In this document: positions 52,234 to 61,257 of the stretch, piece by piece | Layout: each line of letters begins with the position of its first letter | How positions within the stretch are numbered: position 1 is the stretch's first letter | Source of the DNA: an uncultured Candidatus Melainabacteria bacterium | Lineage (GTDB): Bacteria; Cyanobacteriota; Vampirovibrionia; Gastranaerophilales; Gastranaerophilaceae | Reading direction: 5' to 3' | NCBI GenBank assembly: GCA_949741915.1 | Contig: CATJOM010000048.1 | Location: 1-64,000, forward strand | Length of the DNA: 64,000 bases | Notes under the pieces: model-generated | Database searches by the model: none | Told to the model about the DNA's origin: nothing | The model's input: the letters and a program-made list of their open reading frames with translations, nothing else | Made by a program: the position numbers and the translations under genes

Positions 52234-52971
52234 TTATACATATTCCCATGGTATGTGTTCTTCTGCTATAAGGGTTTCCACGCCTGCCTTAGCTATAAGC
52301 CCTTGAATCAAGGGCAATACAGGCAATTCTGATTCAAAGTGTCCAATATCAGCCACCGCAAACCCACGCACCTCAAGAGCTGCATGGAATTTCACGTCGC
52401 CTGTAATATATAAATCAACATCATAATCATTTAACTTCTTGATAGAGCTGCCACCAGCCCCTGCGCATAAAGCCACATTGCGCACAGTTTCTATGTTTGA
52501 AGGATTTATTAATTTTATTCTCTCGCTTCCAATCGAAATTTTGATACTATTTAACAGCTCCATCAGCTCGATTTCGTCCTTTAGGTGGGCAATTTTTATG
52601 TATTCATCGACCGTCACAAGGTTTTTAAACCCCAAAACTCCCGCAAGCGCATCTGTGGTTGAACCATAGGTTTTATCAAGGTTTGTATGCGCGCTATAGA
52701 CACAAATATTGTGTTTTATGGCCTGGACAATTGTTGTATCATCAATTTTGCTTAACTTGTTGAAAATCAGCGGATGGTGCGTGATTATAAGGTCGCAATC
52801 GTTTGTAATAGCCTGAGAGAGCGTTTCTTGAGTTAATGATAGTGCTATTAAAACCCTATTAACATAGTCGTGATGCAGGTTTATTTGCCATCCAGAATTG
52901 TCCCATGGCTCCATCAAATCAAGTGATGCGTATTTTTCTATTTTTGAAATAATTTCTTCAGTTTTAATCAT
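52234..52971 (-). CDS. Nif3-like dinuclear-metal hexameric protein
   Basis: 245 residues of the NIF3/YbgI/YqfO family. Metal-ligand motifs: WDNSGWQIN, LIITHHPLIF (HH), YSAHTNLDKTYGSTTDALA, and the C-terminal DIGHFESELPVLP (H-x-x-x-E). It lacks the PII-like insert, so it is the short form. The biochemical role is unsettled; members have been linked to GTP cyclohydrolase-like activity and tRNA methyltransferase TrmK. The ATG overlaps the coaBC stop by 4 nt (ATGA), placing it last in gmk-coaBC-nif3. Confidence 0.92.
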   Translation of the reverse strand: MIKTEEIISKIEKYASLDLMEPWDNSGWQINLHHDYVNRVLIALSLTQETLSQAITNDCDLIITHHPLIFNKLSKIDDTTIVQAIKHNICVYSAHTNLDKTYGSTTDALAGVLGFKNLVTVDEYIKIAHLKDEIELMELLNSIKISIGSERIKLINPSNIETVRNVALCAGAGGSSIKKLNDYDVDLYITGDVKFHAALEVRGFAVADIGHFESELPVLPLIQGLIAKAGVETLIAEEHIPWEYV

Positions 52972-54188
52972 AAAACTCGCTCCAGTATGGCTTTTGCCAC
53001 ATTTTGTTTTGTATTTTTGCTTATATGAATTATATTTTTAGCTTTGTCTATTATCCAAACCTCGTTTTCATCTGTGTTTAGGGCAACTTTTGCCTCATTT
53101 GCTATTATAAAATCTGCCTTTTTTGCCTCCAGCTTGGCTTTTGCGGTTTCCAGAATATTTTCCGTGGACAGTGAAAACCCAATTATTTTTTGGCTTTCTT
53201 TTTTAATTTTACCCATTTCTTTTAGTATATCAGGGTTTTGGACCAACTCTATATTTATTGTATCACCATTTTTTTCTTTTGAAATTTTCTGCAAAGCAGG
53301 ATTTTTAACCCTATAATCAGAAACAGCTGCAGCCATAATTAGAAAATCCGCATCAGAAAAGGATTTGCAGACTTCTTTGAACATTTCTTCTGCCGTGTTA
53401 ACATATGTAACATTGTAAGGACGTTCCTCAATTTTTACTGTACTAATTAAGTGCACGTCATACCCCATAGCATAGGCAGAATCCGCCAGGCACAAGCCCA
53501 TACGGCCACTTGAGGCGTTAGAAATAAAGCGCACCGGGTCTATCCACTCTTTTGTTCCGCCAGTTGTCAATAATATCTTCTTTTTTTGCGTGCAAGGGTC
53601 CAAAACCTTTGGCACATCTAGGTTTTCTAAAATTTTTTCATATATTTTTTGCACGCTCGCCATTCTACCATTTCCAACAATTCCGCAAGCAAGCTGTCCT
53701 GTCTCGGTTTCAACCACCTGTACGCCCTCATTTTTTAAGGCTTTTGTGTTATTTTTAACAAATGGATTATTCAGCATCCCTGTATTCATCGCAGGAGCAA
53801 TAATAACAGGCTTTTTGGCGCCAATGTAAGCGTTAAACACACTCGTAATCAAATTATCGGCGATTCCATTAGCAAATTTAGAAATAGTATTTGCCGTAAT
53901 TGGCGCTATGACAAATAAATCAGCCCAATCCGCAAGCGAAATATGCTCTGTACTTTGCTTTGGAGCAAACGTATCTGTGTAAACTTGGCTATTTGTCAAT
54001 GTTTCAAGCGTCTTGATACCCATAAATTCAAGAGCCGAAGGGCTTAAGACCACTTTTGTTTCAATGTTAGCTTTAACTAACATTCTTATGAGCTCACAAG
54101 TTTTGTAACACGCGATAGAACCCGTCAAACCAATAAGAACACGCATTTTAGGGGTATTGTTAAGATTTGCTAATGAATTACTGTTCAT
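52968..54188 (-). CDS. coaBC: Bifunctional phosphopantothenoylcysteine decarboxylase/synthetase
   Basis: 406 residues. The N-terminal flavoprotein (CoaC) domain has GLTGSIACYKTCELIR, ITANTISKFANGIADNL, the catalytic His/Asn region and APAMNTGMLNNP. The C-terminal CoaB domain begins ILLTTGGTKEWIDPVRFISN with ASSGRMG, then AAVSDYRVKNPA and the Lys of KISKEK. Together they convert 4'-phosphopantothenate to 4'-phosphopantetheine for coenzyme A. GGAA precedes ATG, which overlaps gmk by 4 nt. Confidence 0.95.
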   Translation of the reverse strand: MNSNSLANLNNTPKMRVLIGLTGSIACYKTCELIRMLVKANIETKVVLSPSALEFMGIKTLETLTNSQVYTDTFAPKQSTEHISLADWADLFVIAPITANTISKFANGIADNLITSVFNAYIGAKKPVIIAPAMNTGMLNNPFVKNNTKALKNEGVQVVETETGQLACGIVGNGRMASVQKIYEKILENLDVPKVLDPCTQKKKILLTTGGTKEWIDPVRFISNASSGRMGLCLADSAYAMGYDVHLISTVKIEERPYNVTYVNTAEEMFKEVCKSFSDADFLIMAAAVSDYRVKNPALQKISKEKNGDTINIELVQNPDILKEMGKIKKESQKIIGFSLSTENILETAKAKLEAKKADFIIANEAKVALNTDENEVWIIDKAKNIIHISKNTKQNVAKAILERVL

Positions 54189-54754
54189 GCTTTTTCCTTA
54201 TTGTAAATTTTTTGTAATTTTTCAAGCGCATTCTCAACTTTGTCATTTTCTATAGCATATTGGTAATTTTTTGATAGTTCAAGCTCTTTTTTTACTTCAT
54301 GCAAGCGCTTTTGTATAGCCTCTTCATCCTCAGTATTCCTTCCCCTGAGGCGTTTTTCAAGTTCATCAAAATTTGGCGGCCTCAAAAAAATCGTGACACA
54401 ATCCGGAAATTTTTCCATAATTTTTTGCGCACCATTTGTTTCAATCTCCAAAAATACATCATAGCCCGAGTTTAAGGCGGTGAGCACCTGGGTTTTACTT
54501 GTACCATAATAATTATCTGAATATCTCGCCCATTCTAAAAATTCATCATTTTTTATAGATTTTTCAAATTCTGCCTTAGTTACAAAAAAATAATTTATAC
54601 CATGAACCTCGCCAGGACGCGGATTTCTAGTTGTTTGCGATACTGAATAAACCGCATTTTTATTATTTTTAAAAAATTTTTCAAGAACAGTACCCTTACC
54701 AACCCCCGAAGGCCCTGTAATTATAAACAATTTACCATTTTTCTTATTTTCCAT
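54185..54754 (-). CDS. gmk: Guanylate kinase
   Basis: About 189 residues from ATG 54754; a GTG five codons upstream is the other possible start. P-loop GPSGVGKGTVLEKFF, SQTTRNPRPGEVHGINYFFV, LEWARYSDNYYGTSKTQV, FLEIETNGAQKIM and TIFLRPPNFDELEKRLRGR are standard for GMP kinase. TATAAT ends 6 nt before ATG 54754, so the transcript may start at or next to the initiation codon (leaderless). It leads the gmk-coaBC-nif3 operon; the usual rpoZ neighbour is missing between gmk and coaBC. Confidence 0.94.
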   Translation of the reverse strand: MENKKNGKLFIITGPSGVGKGTVLEKFFKNNKNAVYSVSQTTRNPRPGEVHGINYFFVTKAEFEKSIKNDEFLEWARYSDNYYGTSKTQVLTALNSGYDVFLEIETNGAQKIMEKFPDCVTIFLRPPNFDELEKRLRGRNTEDEEAIQKRLHEVKKELELSKNYQYAIENDKVENALEKLQKIYNKEKA

Positions 54755-54863
54755 TTGTAAATTATACACTAAATTTTGTTTTTAAAAAAGATGGAAAAAT
54801 ATTTTTTTAAAAAACACACAAATACTTGCTATTGCAGGATTTGAGACTTTATCTACTGTTGCT

Positions 54864-55973
54864 CTATTCAAATTTTTCAGGATACAAAGTTTTATATTGT
54901 TCAGTAAAGTTTGTTTTTTGTTCTTTTTCTTTTGCCTTTAGCTCTTTCAATTCTTTTTCTTCTTCACTTGTAAGGTTATCTTTACTTTCAAGTTCTACTT
55001 TTCTAGCGTATTCATTACTTGTTAACCCTGGGTGTAAATTCCAATGCAGATATGAACTGTATTCTATTTTGCCATCCGCTGTGTTGTCTTTGCTATCTGA
55101 AACATCCAAAATGCGGTAATATTGCTTGATTTCTATATCATCCAGCTTTCCATCACTGTTGAAATCAAAGAAATTATGTATTTTTGCAATATCTCTAAGG
55201 GTTGTAAAATCTTCATTTTTCGAGGTTAGCTCTGGGTATTGTTCATAAATTTGGATAAATTTATCTATGCTTTCTTCTGATATACTTAGCTCAGTATCAC
55301 CAGAAGTATTGTTATAGCCATTTATTTCAGATATTAAAAATTCTTTCAGATTAATTGTACCATCGTTGTCTATTGTATCCATTTTTTCTATTTGACTTTG
55401 AGCTATTTTTGCATACATTTCAATCGGGTTTGCGCTGTAATTTTCTGCGCTGTCGCCACTTTCCAGAATTGAAAAATCTGGAGCATTTGCTATTGCTGAT
55501 TGATAGGCTTCCCCATAAATGACATTATATTGTTTATCATATTCTTCAGCCATTAAATTTTCCTTTGAAACAGTTGAGCCTGCAGAAGCGCCTTTATTGG
55601 CTGCATTTTGCAGGATTTCTGCAATCCAGCCTCCAAATGCTTGGTATGGAGATTCAGCATCAGATGCATTGGTTGCAGTTTCAATGTCTTGCCCGTTTAA
55701 GTTATTGCCTGTTTCTATATTACTGTCATATGTTTGACTATCAATTTCTAATTCTTCATCATCACTGTCCATCAAAGTAAAGGTGTCAAAAGCCGCTAAT
55801 TTCAATGTATCACCTGCAAAAATGAGATTTGCATCTTTTATATTATTCATTCTTGCTAATGAATTTACAGTATTTGCAATCTGAGCATTACTTAATGTTT
55901 TTCCATCATCTGTCCTGTAATTTTTCTTAACAATATTCCACAAGCAATCGCCGCTTTTAATTGAATAATTCAT
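54864..55973 (-). CDS. LysM plus EF-hand protein
   Basis: About 369 residues from ATG 55973, chosen because GAGG lies 8 nt before it and the LysM begins at once; the frame is open 72 bp further up. LysM at residues 2-57: YSIKSGDCLWNIVKKNY to FAGDTLKL. A Ser/Asp-rich linker follows. The second half has EF-hand-type loops: NDGTINLKE (first ligand Thr), DFNSDGKLDDIE (all ligands present) and DNTADGKIEYSS (no Glu at 12). The C-terminus is a Glu/Lys-rich coil. LysM suggests peptidoglycan binding, but there is no signal peptide. Promoter layout is shared with the 3195-3986 EF-hand gene. Confidence 0.75.
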   Translation of the reverse strand: MNYSIKSGDCLWNIVKKNYRTDDGKTLSNAQIANTVNSLARMNNIKDANLIFAGDTLKLAAFDTFTLMDSDDEELEIDSQTYDSNIETGNNLNGQDIETATNASDAESPYQAFGGWIAEILQNAANKGASAGSTVSKENLMAEEYDKQYNVIYGEAYQSAIANAPDFSILESGDSAENYSANPIEMYAKIAQSQIEKMDTIDNDGTINLKEFLISEINGYNNTSGDTELSISEESIDKFIQIYEQYPELTSKNEDFTTLRDIAKIHNFFDFNSDGKLDDIEIKQYYRILDVSDSKDNTADGKIEYSSYLHWNLHPGLTSNEYARKVELESKDNLTSEEEKELKELKAKEKEQKTNFTEQYKTLYPEKFE

Positions 55974-56034
55974 CTCATATCCTCGCATAAATATATCTGC
56001 ACAATTAGAAGGTGCTTTCTCTCTATAGAATAAT

Positions 56035-56061
56035 AAAGTTGTCATTCAAAATAAAATTGCC
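56035..56061 (-). promoter_or_regulatory. Putative promoter element of the LysM/EF-hand gene
   Basis: On the minus strand GGGCAATTTTATTTTGAAT, then ACTTTATTATTC. GCAA to ACTTTAT spacing is 17 nt, the same as in front of the EF-hand gene at 3195. Confidence 0.4.
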
Positions 56062-56249
56062 CTGTTTTTAAGAAATATTAATAAATATTAAGTTATTATC
56101 TATCTGCTGCGCCTATTGCTCACCTGCTAGTACATTGCATTTTTGCTGCCCGAAATTAAGCTAACGGCAAGCAACATACACCCAAACTTGCTTTTAAATA
56201 TAGAGTGCTGATAACTAAAACAAAGAGCTGCTTTATTAAAAGTGCAAAA

Positions 56250-56292
56250 ACAACTTCCTAAAAAGCCCTGCAGTAATTGATTGCAGGGCTTT
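56250..56292 (-). terminator. Intrinsic terminator after rpoD
   Basis: AAAGCCCTGCA (56262-56272) / TGCAGGGCTTT (56282-56292), 11-bp stem with a 9-nt loop, followed by T residues on the minus strand. Confidence 0.85.
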
Positions 56293-56315
56293 GTTAAAAT
56301 TTTTAAATACAGAGA

Positions 56316-57386
56316 CTATACCTCAATATATTCTTTTAACCTTTTTGAACGGTTTGGATGCCTCAGTTTTCTTAAGGCTTTTGCTTCAATTTGCCTGATT
56401 CTTTCTCTGGTAACGCCAAATAGCTGTCCCACTTCTTCTAGCGTTCTTTGTCTGCCATCATCCATACCAAATCTTAATCTTAAGACATCTCTTTCTCTTG
56501 GAGAAAGACTGCCTAATACTTCAGCTAAATCTTCCCTTAAAAGTTCATGAGCAACAGTTTTTACAGGAGCATCCGCATCTTTGTCTTCAATAAAATCACC
56601 AAGACGAGAGTCCTCTTCTTTGCCTATAGGGGTTTCGAGACTCAATGGTTCCTGGGCTACCTTAATAATTTCTCTTAATTTGTTTATTGAAATTCCCATC
56701 TCAGCTGATAATTCTTCTTCAGATGGTTTTCTTGCAAGTTCCTGGGCTAATTTTCTTGTTACTTTTTTAAGCTTGTTAATTGTTTCAACCATATGAACAG
56801 GAATTCTAATTGTTCTTGCCTGGTCAGCAATTGCTCTTGTTATAGCTTGTCTTATCCACCAGGTAGCATATGTTGAGAATTTATATCCTCTTTCATGGTC
56901 AAACTTTTCAGCAGCGCGAATCAACCCAAGGTTACCTTCCTGAATAAGATCTAAAAATAGCATTCCACGGCCCACATATTTTTTTGCAATACTTACAACT
57001 AATCTTAGGTTTGCCTGAACAAGTTTTCTTTTTGCAACAGCACCAGAGTTTCCACCTGCAACAATTTTTCTTGCAAGGTCAATCTCTTCATCAGCGGTTA
57101 AAAGCTTGATTCTGCCGATTTCTCTTAAATACATTCTCACAGGGTCATCAATAGAAATTCCCTTTGGAACAGCCATCCCATCACCTTCTTCGTCATCATC
57201 TTCTTTTTCAAAGAAAGTTGAGCTTGAAAGAGTGCTTACATCAATTCCTGCCTGAGACCTTATAATATTTGAAATATTATCTGTTTCAAGGGCAGAATTT
57301 TCAAAAAAGCTGTCATCGCCCATATCTTCTGAATCTTTATCAACCACGCTGATTACAGATTGGTCCGAACTTCTTTTTCTTGTCAT
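56316..57386 (-). CDS. rpoD: Primary RNA polymerase sigma factor
   Basis: 356 residues, compact group 1 sigma-70. Region 1.2 is [18 protein letters not shown]; region 2 contains [42 protein letters not shown] split across 2.1-2.4; region 3 is [14 protein letters not shown]; region 4.2 ends in [22 protein letters not shown]. Region 1.1 is short and acidic ([22 protein letters not shown]), and the long non-conserved insert of E. coli RpoD is absent. It follows dnaG by 31 bp, the classic dnaG-rpoD macromolecular-synthesis order. Confidence 0.97.
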   Translation of the reverse strand: MTRKRSSDQSVISVVDKDSEDMGDDSFFENSALETDNISNIIRSQAGIDVSTLSSSTFFEKEDDDEEGDGMAVPKGISIDDPVRMYLREIGRIKLLTADEEIDLARKIVAGGNSGAVAKRKLVQANLRLVVSIAKKYVGRGMLFLDLIQEGNLGLIRAAEKFDHERGYKFSTYATWWIRQAITRAIADQARTIRIPVHMVETINKLKKVTRKLAQELARKPSEEELSAEMGISINKLREIIKVAQEPLSLETPIGKEEDSRLGDFIEDKDADAPVKTVAHELLREDLAEVLGSLSPRERDVLRLRFGMDDGRQRTLEEVGQLFGVTRERIRQIEAKALRKLRHPNRSKRLKEYIEV

Positions 57387-57417
57387 TTAGATTCTCCATT
57401 TTGTTTGTGCTGTCGTA

Positions 57418-59295
57418 TTAAATATTTCCACTCAGAATTTCTTTTGAGATTGTAATCTTATCTTCTTCTGTCAGGTTTCTATCCCTGTTTTTCTGCCGCA
57501 GTTCTTCCTTTTTCTGGCTTCTTCTTAATTGATTCAGTCTAAGAAATGTCTCCTGAACAGATTGTACATAGTCATTGTATGTTAATGTTTCAAATTCGGC
57601 TGAGGAAAAAACTTTATCTGTTAAATCTTTTTGTATTTCTATATCATTATAAAACCTGGAAAAAAGTTTTTTTGCTATTGATTCAACATTATCGGATTCT
57701 AATATAGTTTTGTCAATGTCTTCAAGTATCTTTAAATTCGCTTCCGATGCGGGTTTATACCCATCAATTGCTTTTATAAAATAGGCTTTTTTTTCGGGCG
57801 TATTTGCTTGAAGAGCAAGTTTTACCAAATTGTCCTCCATCCTTTCATAGCGGGCATTCAGATTTGTTTTTGCTATTTTTTTATAAAGAATTTTGGATGG
57901 TTGAATTGTTACATTTTGATACAATTCATCAGACTGAACCTGATTAATCTCAACCTGATTTTTCAAGGTAGACTCATCTATATTAAGTTTAAATGAGATG
58001 TTTTTAATGTAATCGGCTAAAATAATGGGATTTTTGATTTCTTGTAAAATATACACTATTTGTTGTACTAATTCACTCTTTTCCTGTGCTGTAGGATCTT
58101 TTGGAAAATTTTCAAAAAGCATATCAAGTTCAAAATCCAATAAAAGCGGAGCTTTGTTGATTTCTTGTTTATAGTTTTCAGCACCAAATTCCCTTATGTA
58201 TTCATCAGGGTCTTTCCCGCCTGCCTGCGGAACTACACGTATCTCGCAAACATTATCAGATGTGCCCGAGTAACTTGAATCATATTGTTTTATATTGCCA
58301 AGGCCTGAAAATATTTCTTTTATGACCTGCGCGCCAAGCTTTACCGCTTTTCTTCCCGCTGCATCCTGGTCAAACGCTAAAAATATTCTTCTGCTTGTAG
58401 TGTAACGGCTCAAAAGCTTGATATGCTGCGGCGTAAGGGCAGTACCACAGGATGCAACAGCATTTTTAACACCATTAACCTGAGCTGAAATTACATCAAA
58501 ATATCCTTCCATAATAATCACACCGTCTTCATCTTTTATTGCATCTTTTGCCCGGCTCAAACCGAAGAGGACAGAGCTTTTATTATAGATTGAGGAATCC
58601 GGCGAATTTAAATACTTGGGGTTTTGTCCGTCAATTATTGCTCTTGCACCAAAAGCTATCGGACTGTTATTTATATCCATAATAGGGATGATAAGCCGGT
58701 TTCTAAATCTGTCAAGGAAATCGCCGTTTTTTTCATACAAAAGACCGGCTTTATACATTTCATCATTGGTATACCCCAGTTCCCTTAAATGGTTCTTTAA
58801 TTCGAAATTCGTTTTTGGCGCAAGCCCTAAGAAAAAGCTTCCTATTGCAACTTCGCCAACCCCTCTTTTTTCAAGATATAAAAGGGCGGCATCATTCTTG
58901 AGAAGATTATTATGATAAAATTCCATTGAATATTTAACAGCCTCAAGCAGCCTGTCTTTTTCTTTTTTATATTCTTTGCCTGATGCAGAAGAACCGCTCT
59001 TAGGAAGCTGTATTCCAAATATATCAGCCTGCTCTTGCAGTACTTCCGCAAAATTTTGATTGTTTATCTTCATAAGAAATGAAAAAACATCTCCACCCTC
59101 GCCGCATCCAAAGCATTTAAATATTTGCCTTGAAGGTGTCACAGTGAAAGATGGGGTTTTTTCATTATGAAAAGGGCAAAGTCCCATATAATTGTGCCCT
59201 GATTTTTTAAGCACAACATACTTTGATATTACATCTACGATATCAAGCCGGTTTTTTATTTCTTCTGTCGCCTGTTGGTAGGTTAAATCTGCCAA
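57418..59295 (-). CDS. dnaG: DNA primase
   Basis: About 625 residues from TTG 59295, chosen because AGGAG lies 8 nt before it and the protein then begins at the family's usual distance from DIVDVI. An ATG at 59403 would add 36 residues but has no close RBS and sits in a hairpin (AATCAAAAC/GTTTTGATT). The zinc-ribbon is GLCPFHNEKTPSF with FKCFGCGEGGD; the TOPRIM core has MEGYFDVIS and AFDQDAAGRKA; the C-terminal region binds DnaB. It makes RNA primers at the fork. Cotranscribed with rpoD. Confidence 0.95.
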   Translation of the reverse strand: MADLTYQQATEEIKNRLDIVDVISKYVVLKKSGHNYMGLCPFHNEKTPSFTVTPSRQIFKCFGCGEGGDVFSFLMKINNQNFAEVLQEQADIFGIQLPKSGSSASGKEYKKEKDRLLEAVKYSMEFYHNNLLKNDAALLYLEKRGVGEVAIGSFFLGLAPKTNFELKNHLRELGYTNDEMYKAGLLYEKNGDFLDRFRNRLIIPIMDINNSPIAFGARAIIDGQNPKYLNSPDSSIYNKSSVLFGLSRAKDAIKDEDGVIIMEGYFDVISAQVNGVKNAVASCGTALTPQHIKLLSRYTTSRRIFLAFDQDAAGRKAVKLGAQVIKEIFSGLGNIKQYDSSYSGTSDNVCEIRVVPQAGGKDPDEYIREFGAENYKQEINKAPLLLDFELDMLFENFPKDPTAQEKSELVQQIVYILQEIKNPIILADYIKNISFKLNIDESTLKNQVEINQVQSDELYQNVTIQPSKILYKKIAKTNLNARYERMEDNLVKLALQANTPEKKAYFIKAIDGYKPASEANLKILEDIDKTILESDNVESIAKKLFSRFYNDIEIQKDLTDKVFSSAEFETLTYNDYVQSVQETFLRLNQLRRSQKKEELRQKNRDRNLTEEDKITISKEILSGNI

Positions 59296-59563
59296 ATGTA
59301 TTGCTCCTGTGGGTATTTCGCAAAACTCACTATCACTTGCAATGCCGCTCGTTTGCTCAATTATCCTACGTCGCCATCGTTCAGTTTCAAAATCAAAACT
59401 CATCGTTTTGATTTATCACCTTGGCTTACGCTTTCGGTATACCACCAAGATGAAACTTTTTGTATATATTTAAGAGATTTTGTCAAAAAAGTTTACAAAG
59501 AATGCAAAAACAACATTTTTTGTAGTATTTTATTATCAGGAAGGCAGTTTTTTGGGTTTATAA

Positions 59564-60523
59564 ATGGAGGAAAAACCGTATCTAGTTAAACTGGCACCAG
59601 ATGCTATTTCATGCTTAATTGATTCGCTTGAAGAATCACTAAAAACTTATAAGGGTGATTTTTCATCGTTCTTTCTAGAGCTGAGACAAAAATACGATAG
59701 AAATGATTTAGCCTCTATTTATTCTGTCCTTCTGCAAAAAAGTATTGATTTAGAATTTTTAAAAACATTAATAAAAGAAATTGACAGATTAAGACACCCC
59801 TCTAACCTTAATGACTTATTAGATTTCCTCCTTATAAAAGATTCACATGCTATAAGCAATGAAGATTCAAACTCCTTTATTGATGCTCGCGTATTGTGTC
59901 TTAAGGCTATATCAAACTATAAAGATATAAGGTCAATCACGCCAATCCTTTACTGCCTTAATAACAAGGGTGAAAATTATAAATTCCGCCTTGCAGCATG
60001 CGAAGCGCTCGGAAAAATTGGAGACAAGAATGCTGTGGAGCCATTAATAGATGTAGTTTCCGATGAAAATGAAAAATCTGTATATGTAAGGGAATCTGCT
60101 GCTGTAGCACTTGGCATGATTGGTGATATGCGGGCAATTGACCCATTTCTTACTATTCTTGAAGCAAAGAAAAGCTTCTTGGATAAATTTACATTCCTTA
60201 AAGAAAGAGTTATAGAGGCACTTGGAAAAATTGATATTTCAAGGAACAAAAGGGTTATTTCAGCACTTAAAGAGGCCCTTTTGGACGAATCACAGCAAAT
60301 ACGTCTAAATGCCATAGAATCATTAATGAATTCTGGCTCTGATGAGGCATATAGTTTAATTAAAAAGATGTTGTTTGATTCAGATGAAGAAGTTGCAAGA
60401 AATTCTGTCATTGCATTGTATAATCTTTCTGGAAAAGATGCGCTCAAAGAAATCTTAGAAGACGAAAACATCCCATACTACTGTAAGGATGAGGCAAGGA
60501 ATATACTAGAAGATGAAGAATAA
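59564..60523 (+). CDS. HEAT-repeat (PBS-lyase-like) protein
   Basis: 319 residues. Residues 100-315 are HEAT/PBS-lyase-type repeats: RLAACEALGKIGDKNAVEPLI, VRESAAVALGMIGDMRAIDPF, LKERVIEALGKIDISRN, IRLNAIESLMNSGSDEA and VARNSVIALYNLSGKDAL. In photosynthetic cyanobacteria such repeats occur in phycobilin lyases, but the generic function is protein binding, and no phycobiliprotein gene is present. AGGAAGG lies 20 nt before ATG, rather far. Its end overlaps the queC start by 11 bp. Confidence 0.85.
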   Translation: MEEKPYLVKLAPDAISCLIDSLEESLKTYKGDFSSFFLELRQKYDRNDLASIYSVLLQKSIDLEFLKTLIKEIDRLRHPSNLNDLLDFLLIKDSHAISNEDSNSFIDARVLCLKAISNYKDIRSITPILYCLNNKGENYKFRLAACEALGKIGDKNAVEPLIDVVSDENEKSVYVRESAAVALGMIGDMRAIDPFLTILEAKKSFLDKFTFLKERVIEALGKIDISRNKRVISALKEALLDESQQIRLNAIESLMNSGSDEAYSLIKKMLFDSDEEVARNSVIALYNLSGKDALKEILEDENIPYYCKDEARNILEDEE

Positions 60524-61232
60524 TTTTTTAGATAATACTTATTTAAGCGAATTTTATAACAAGAAAACTGTTGTCTTACTATCAGGCGGGCTAGATTCTT
60601 ATGTAAGCTTTGTCTGGGCAAAAAAATACTGTGACTTAAAACTTGCTCTAACATTTGACTATGGACAAAGAGCAAGCAAAGATGAGATACATTCTGCTAA
60701 TGAAATATGTCAGTTTTATAACATTGAACATAGAGTGATAAAACTGCCATTCCTTGATGAAATCAGTAATTCAGCACTCAATAATAATGATGACATTGAT
60801 TTTGATACATTAGATAAAAACAGCGCTCGTGCGGTTTGGGTGCCAAACAGAAACGGTTTATTTATAAATATTGCAGCATGCTTTTGCGATTCATATAATT
60901 ATGATAGTATAATCTTTGGTGGCAACAAAGAAGAGGCAGAAACATTCAGGGACAATTCAAACGATTTTTGTCTTTGCGCAAATGAATTTCTTAAATACTC
61001 AACAAGCGTCCACCCAAAGGTTTTCAGCCCTTTGATAAATTTAGAAAAGCATGAAATAATAGATTTTGCAATAAAGCTTAATGTTAATTTTAAACTTTTA
61101 AAAAGCTGTTATAATAGTACTAAAAATAATATAAGCCACTGTGGCAAATGCGAAAGCTGCAAACGCTTGAAGAGTGCAATTCTAAAAAGCGGACACAAAG
61201 ATATTATAAATCTTTTATTTAGCGATTATTAA
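60513..61232 (+). CDS. queC: 7-cyano-7-deazaguanine synthase (QueC)
   Basis: 239 residues. PP-loop VVLLSGGLDSYVSF, LTFDYGQRASKDE, VWVPNRNGLFINIAACF, GGNKEEAETFRDNS and the zinc-binding C-terminus C-x7-8-C-GKCESC. It converts carboxydeazaguanine to preQ0 in queuosine synthesis. It is a little longer than average and has an Asn/Asp-rich segment near 85-95. No queD, queE or queF lie adjacent. The next gene is a DUF366 protein, a neighbour I associate with deazaguanine genes. Confidence 0.92.
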   Translation: MKNNFLDNTYLSEFYNKKTVVLLSGGLDSYVSFVWAKKYCDLKLALTFDYGQRASKDEIHSANEICQFYNIEHRVIKLPFLDEISNSALNNNDDIDFDTLDKNSARAVWVPNRNGLFINIAACFCDSYNYDSIIFGGNKEEAETFRDNSNDFCLCANEFLKYSTSVHPKVFSPLINLEKHEIIDFAIKLNVNFKLLKSCYNSTKNNISHCGKCESCKRLKSAILKSGHKDIINLLFSDY

Positions 61233-61257
61233 TATGGATAACAATAAGTAATTAATT

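Noticed and set aside
59564-60523. Phycobilin lyase
   Set aside because: HEAT repeats alone do not show lyase function, and no phycobiliprotein or photosynthesis gene is present.
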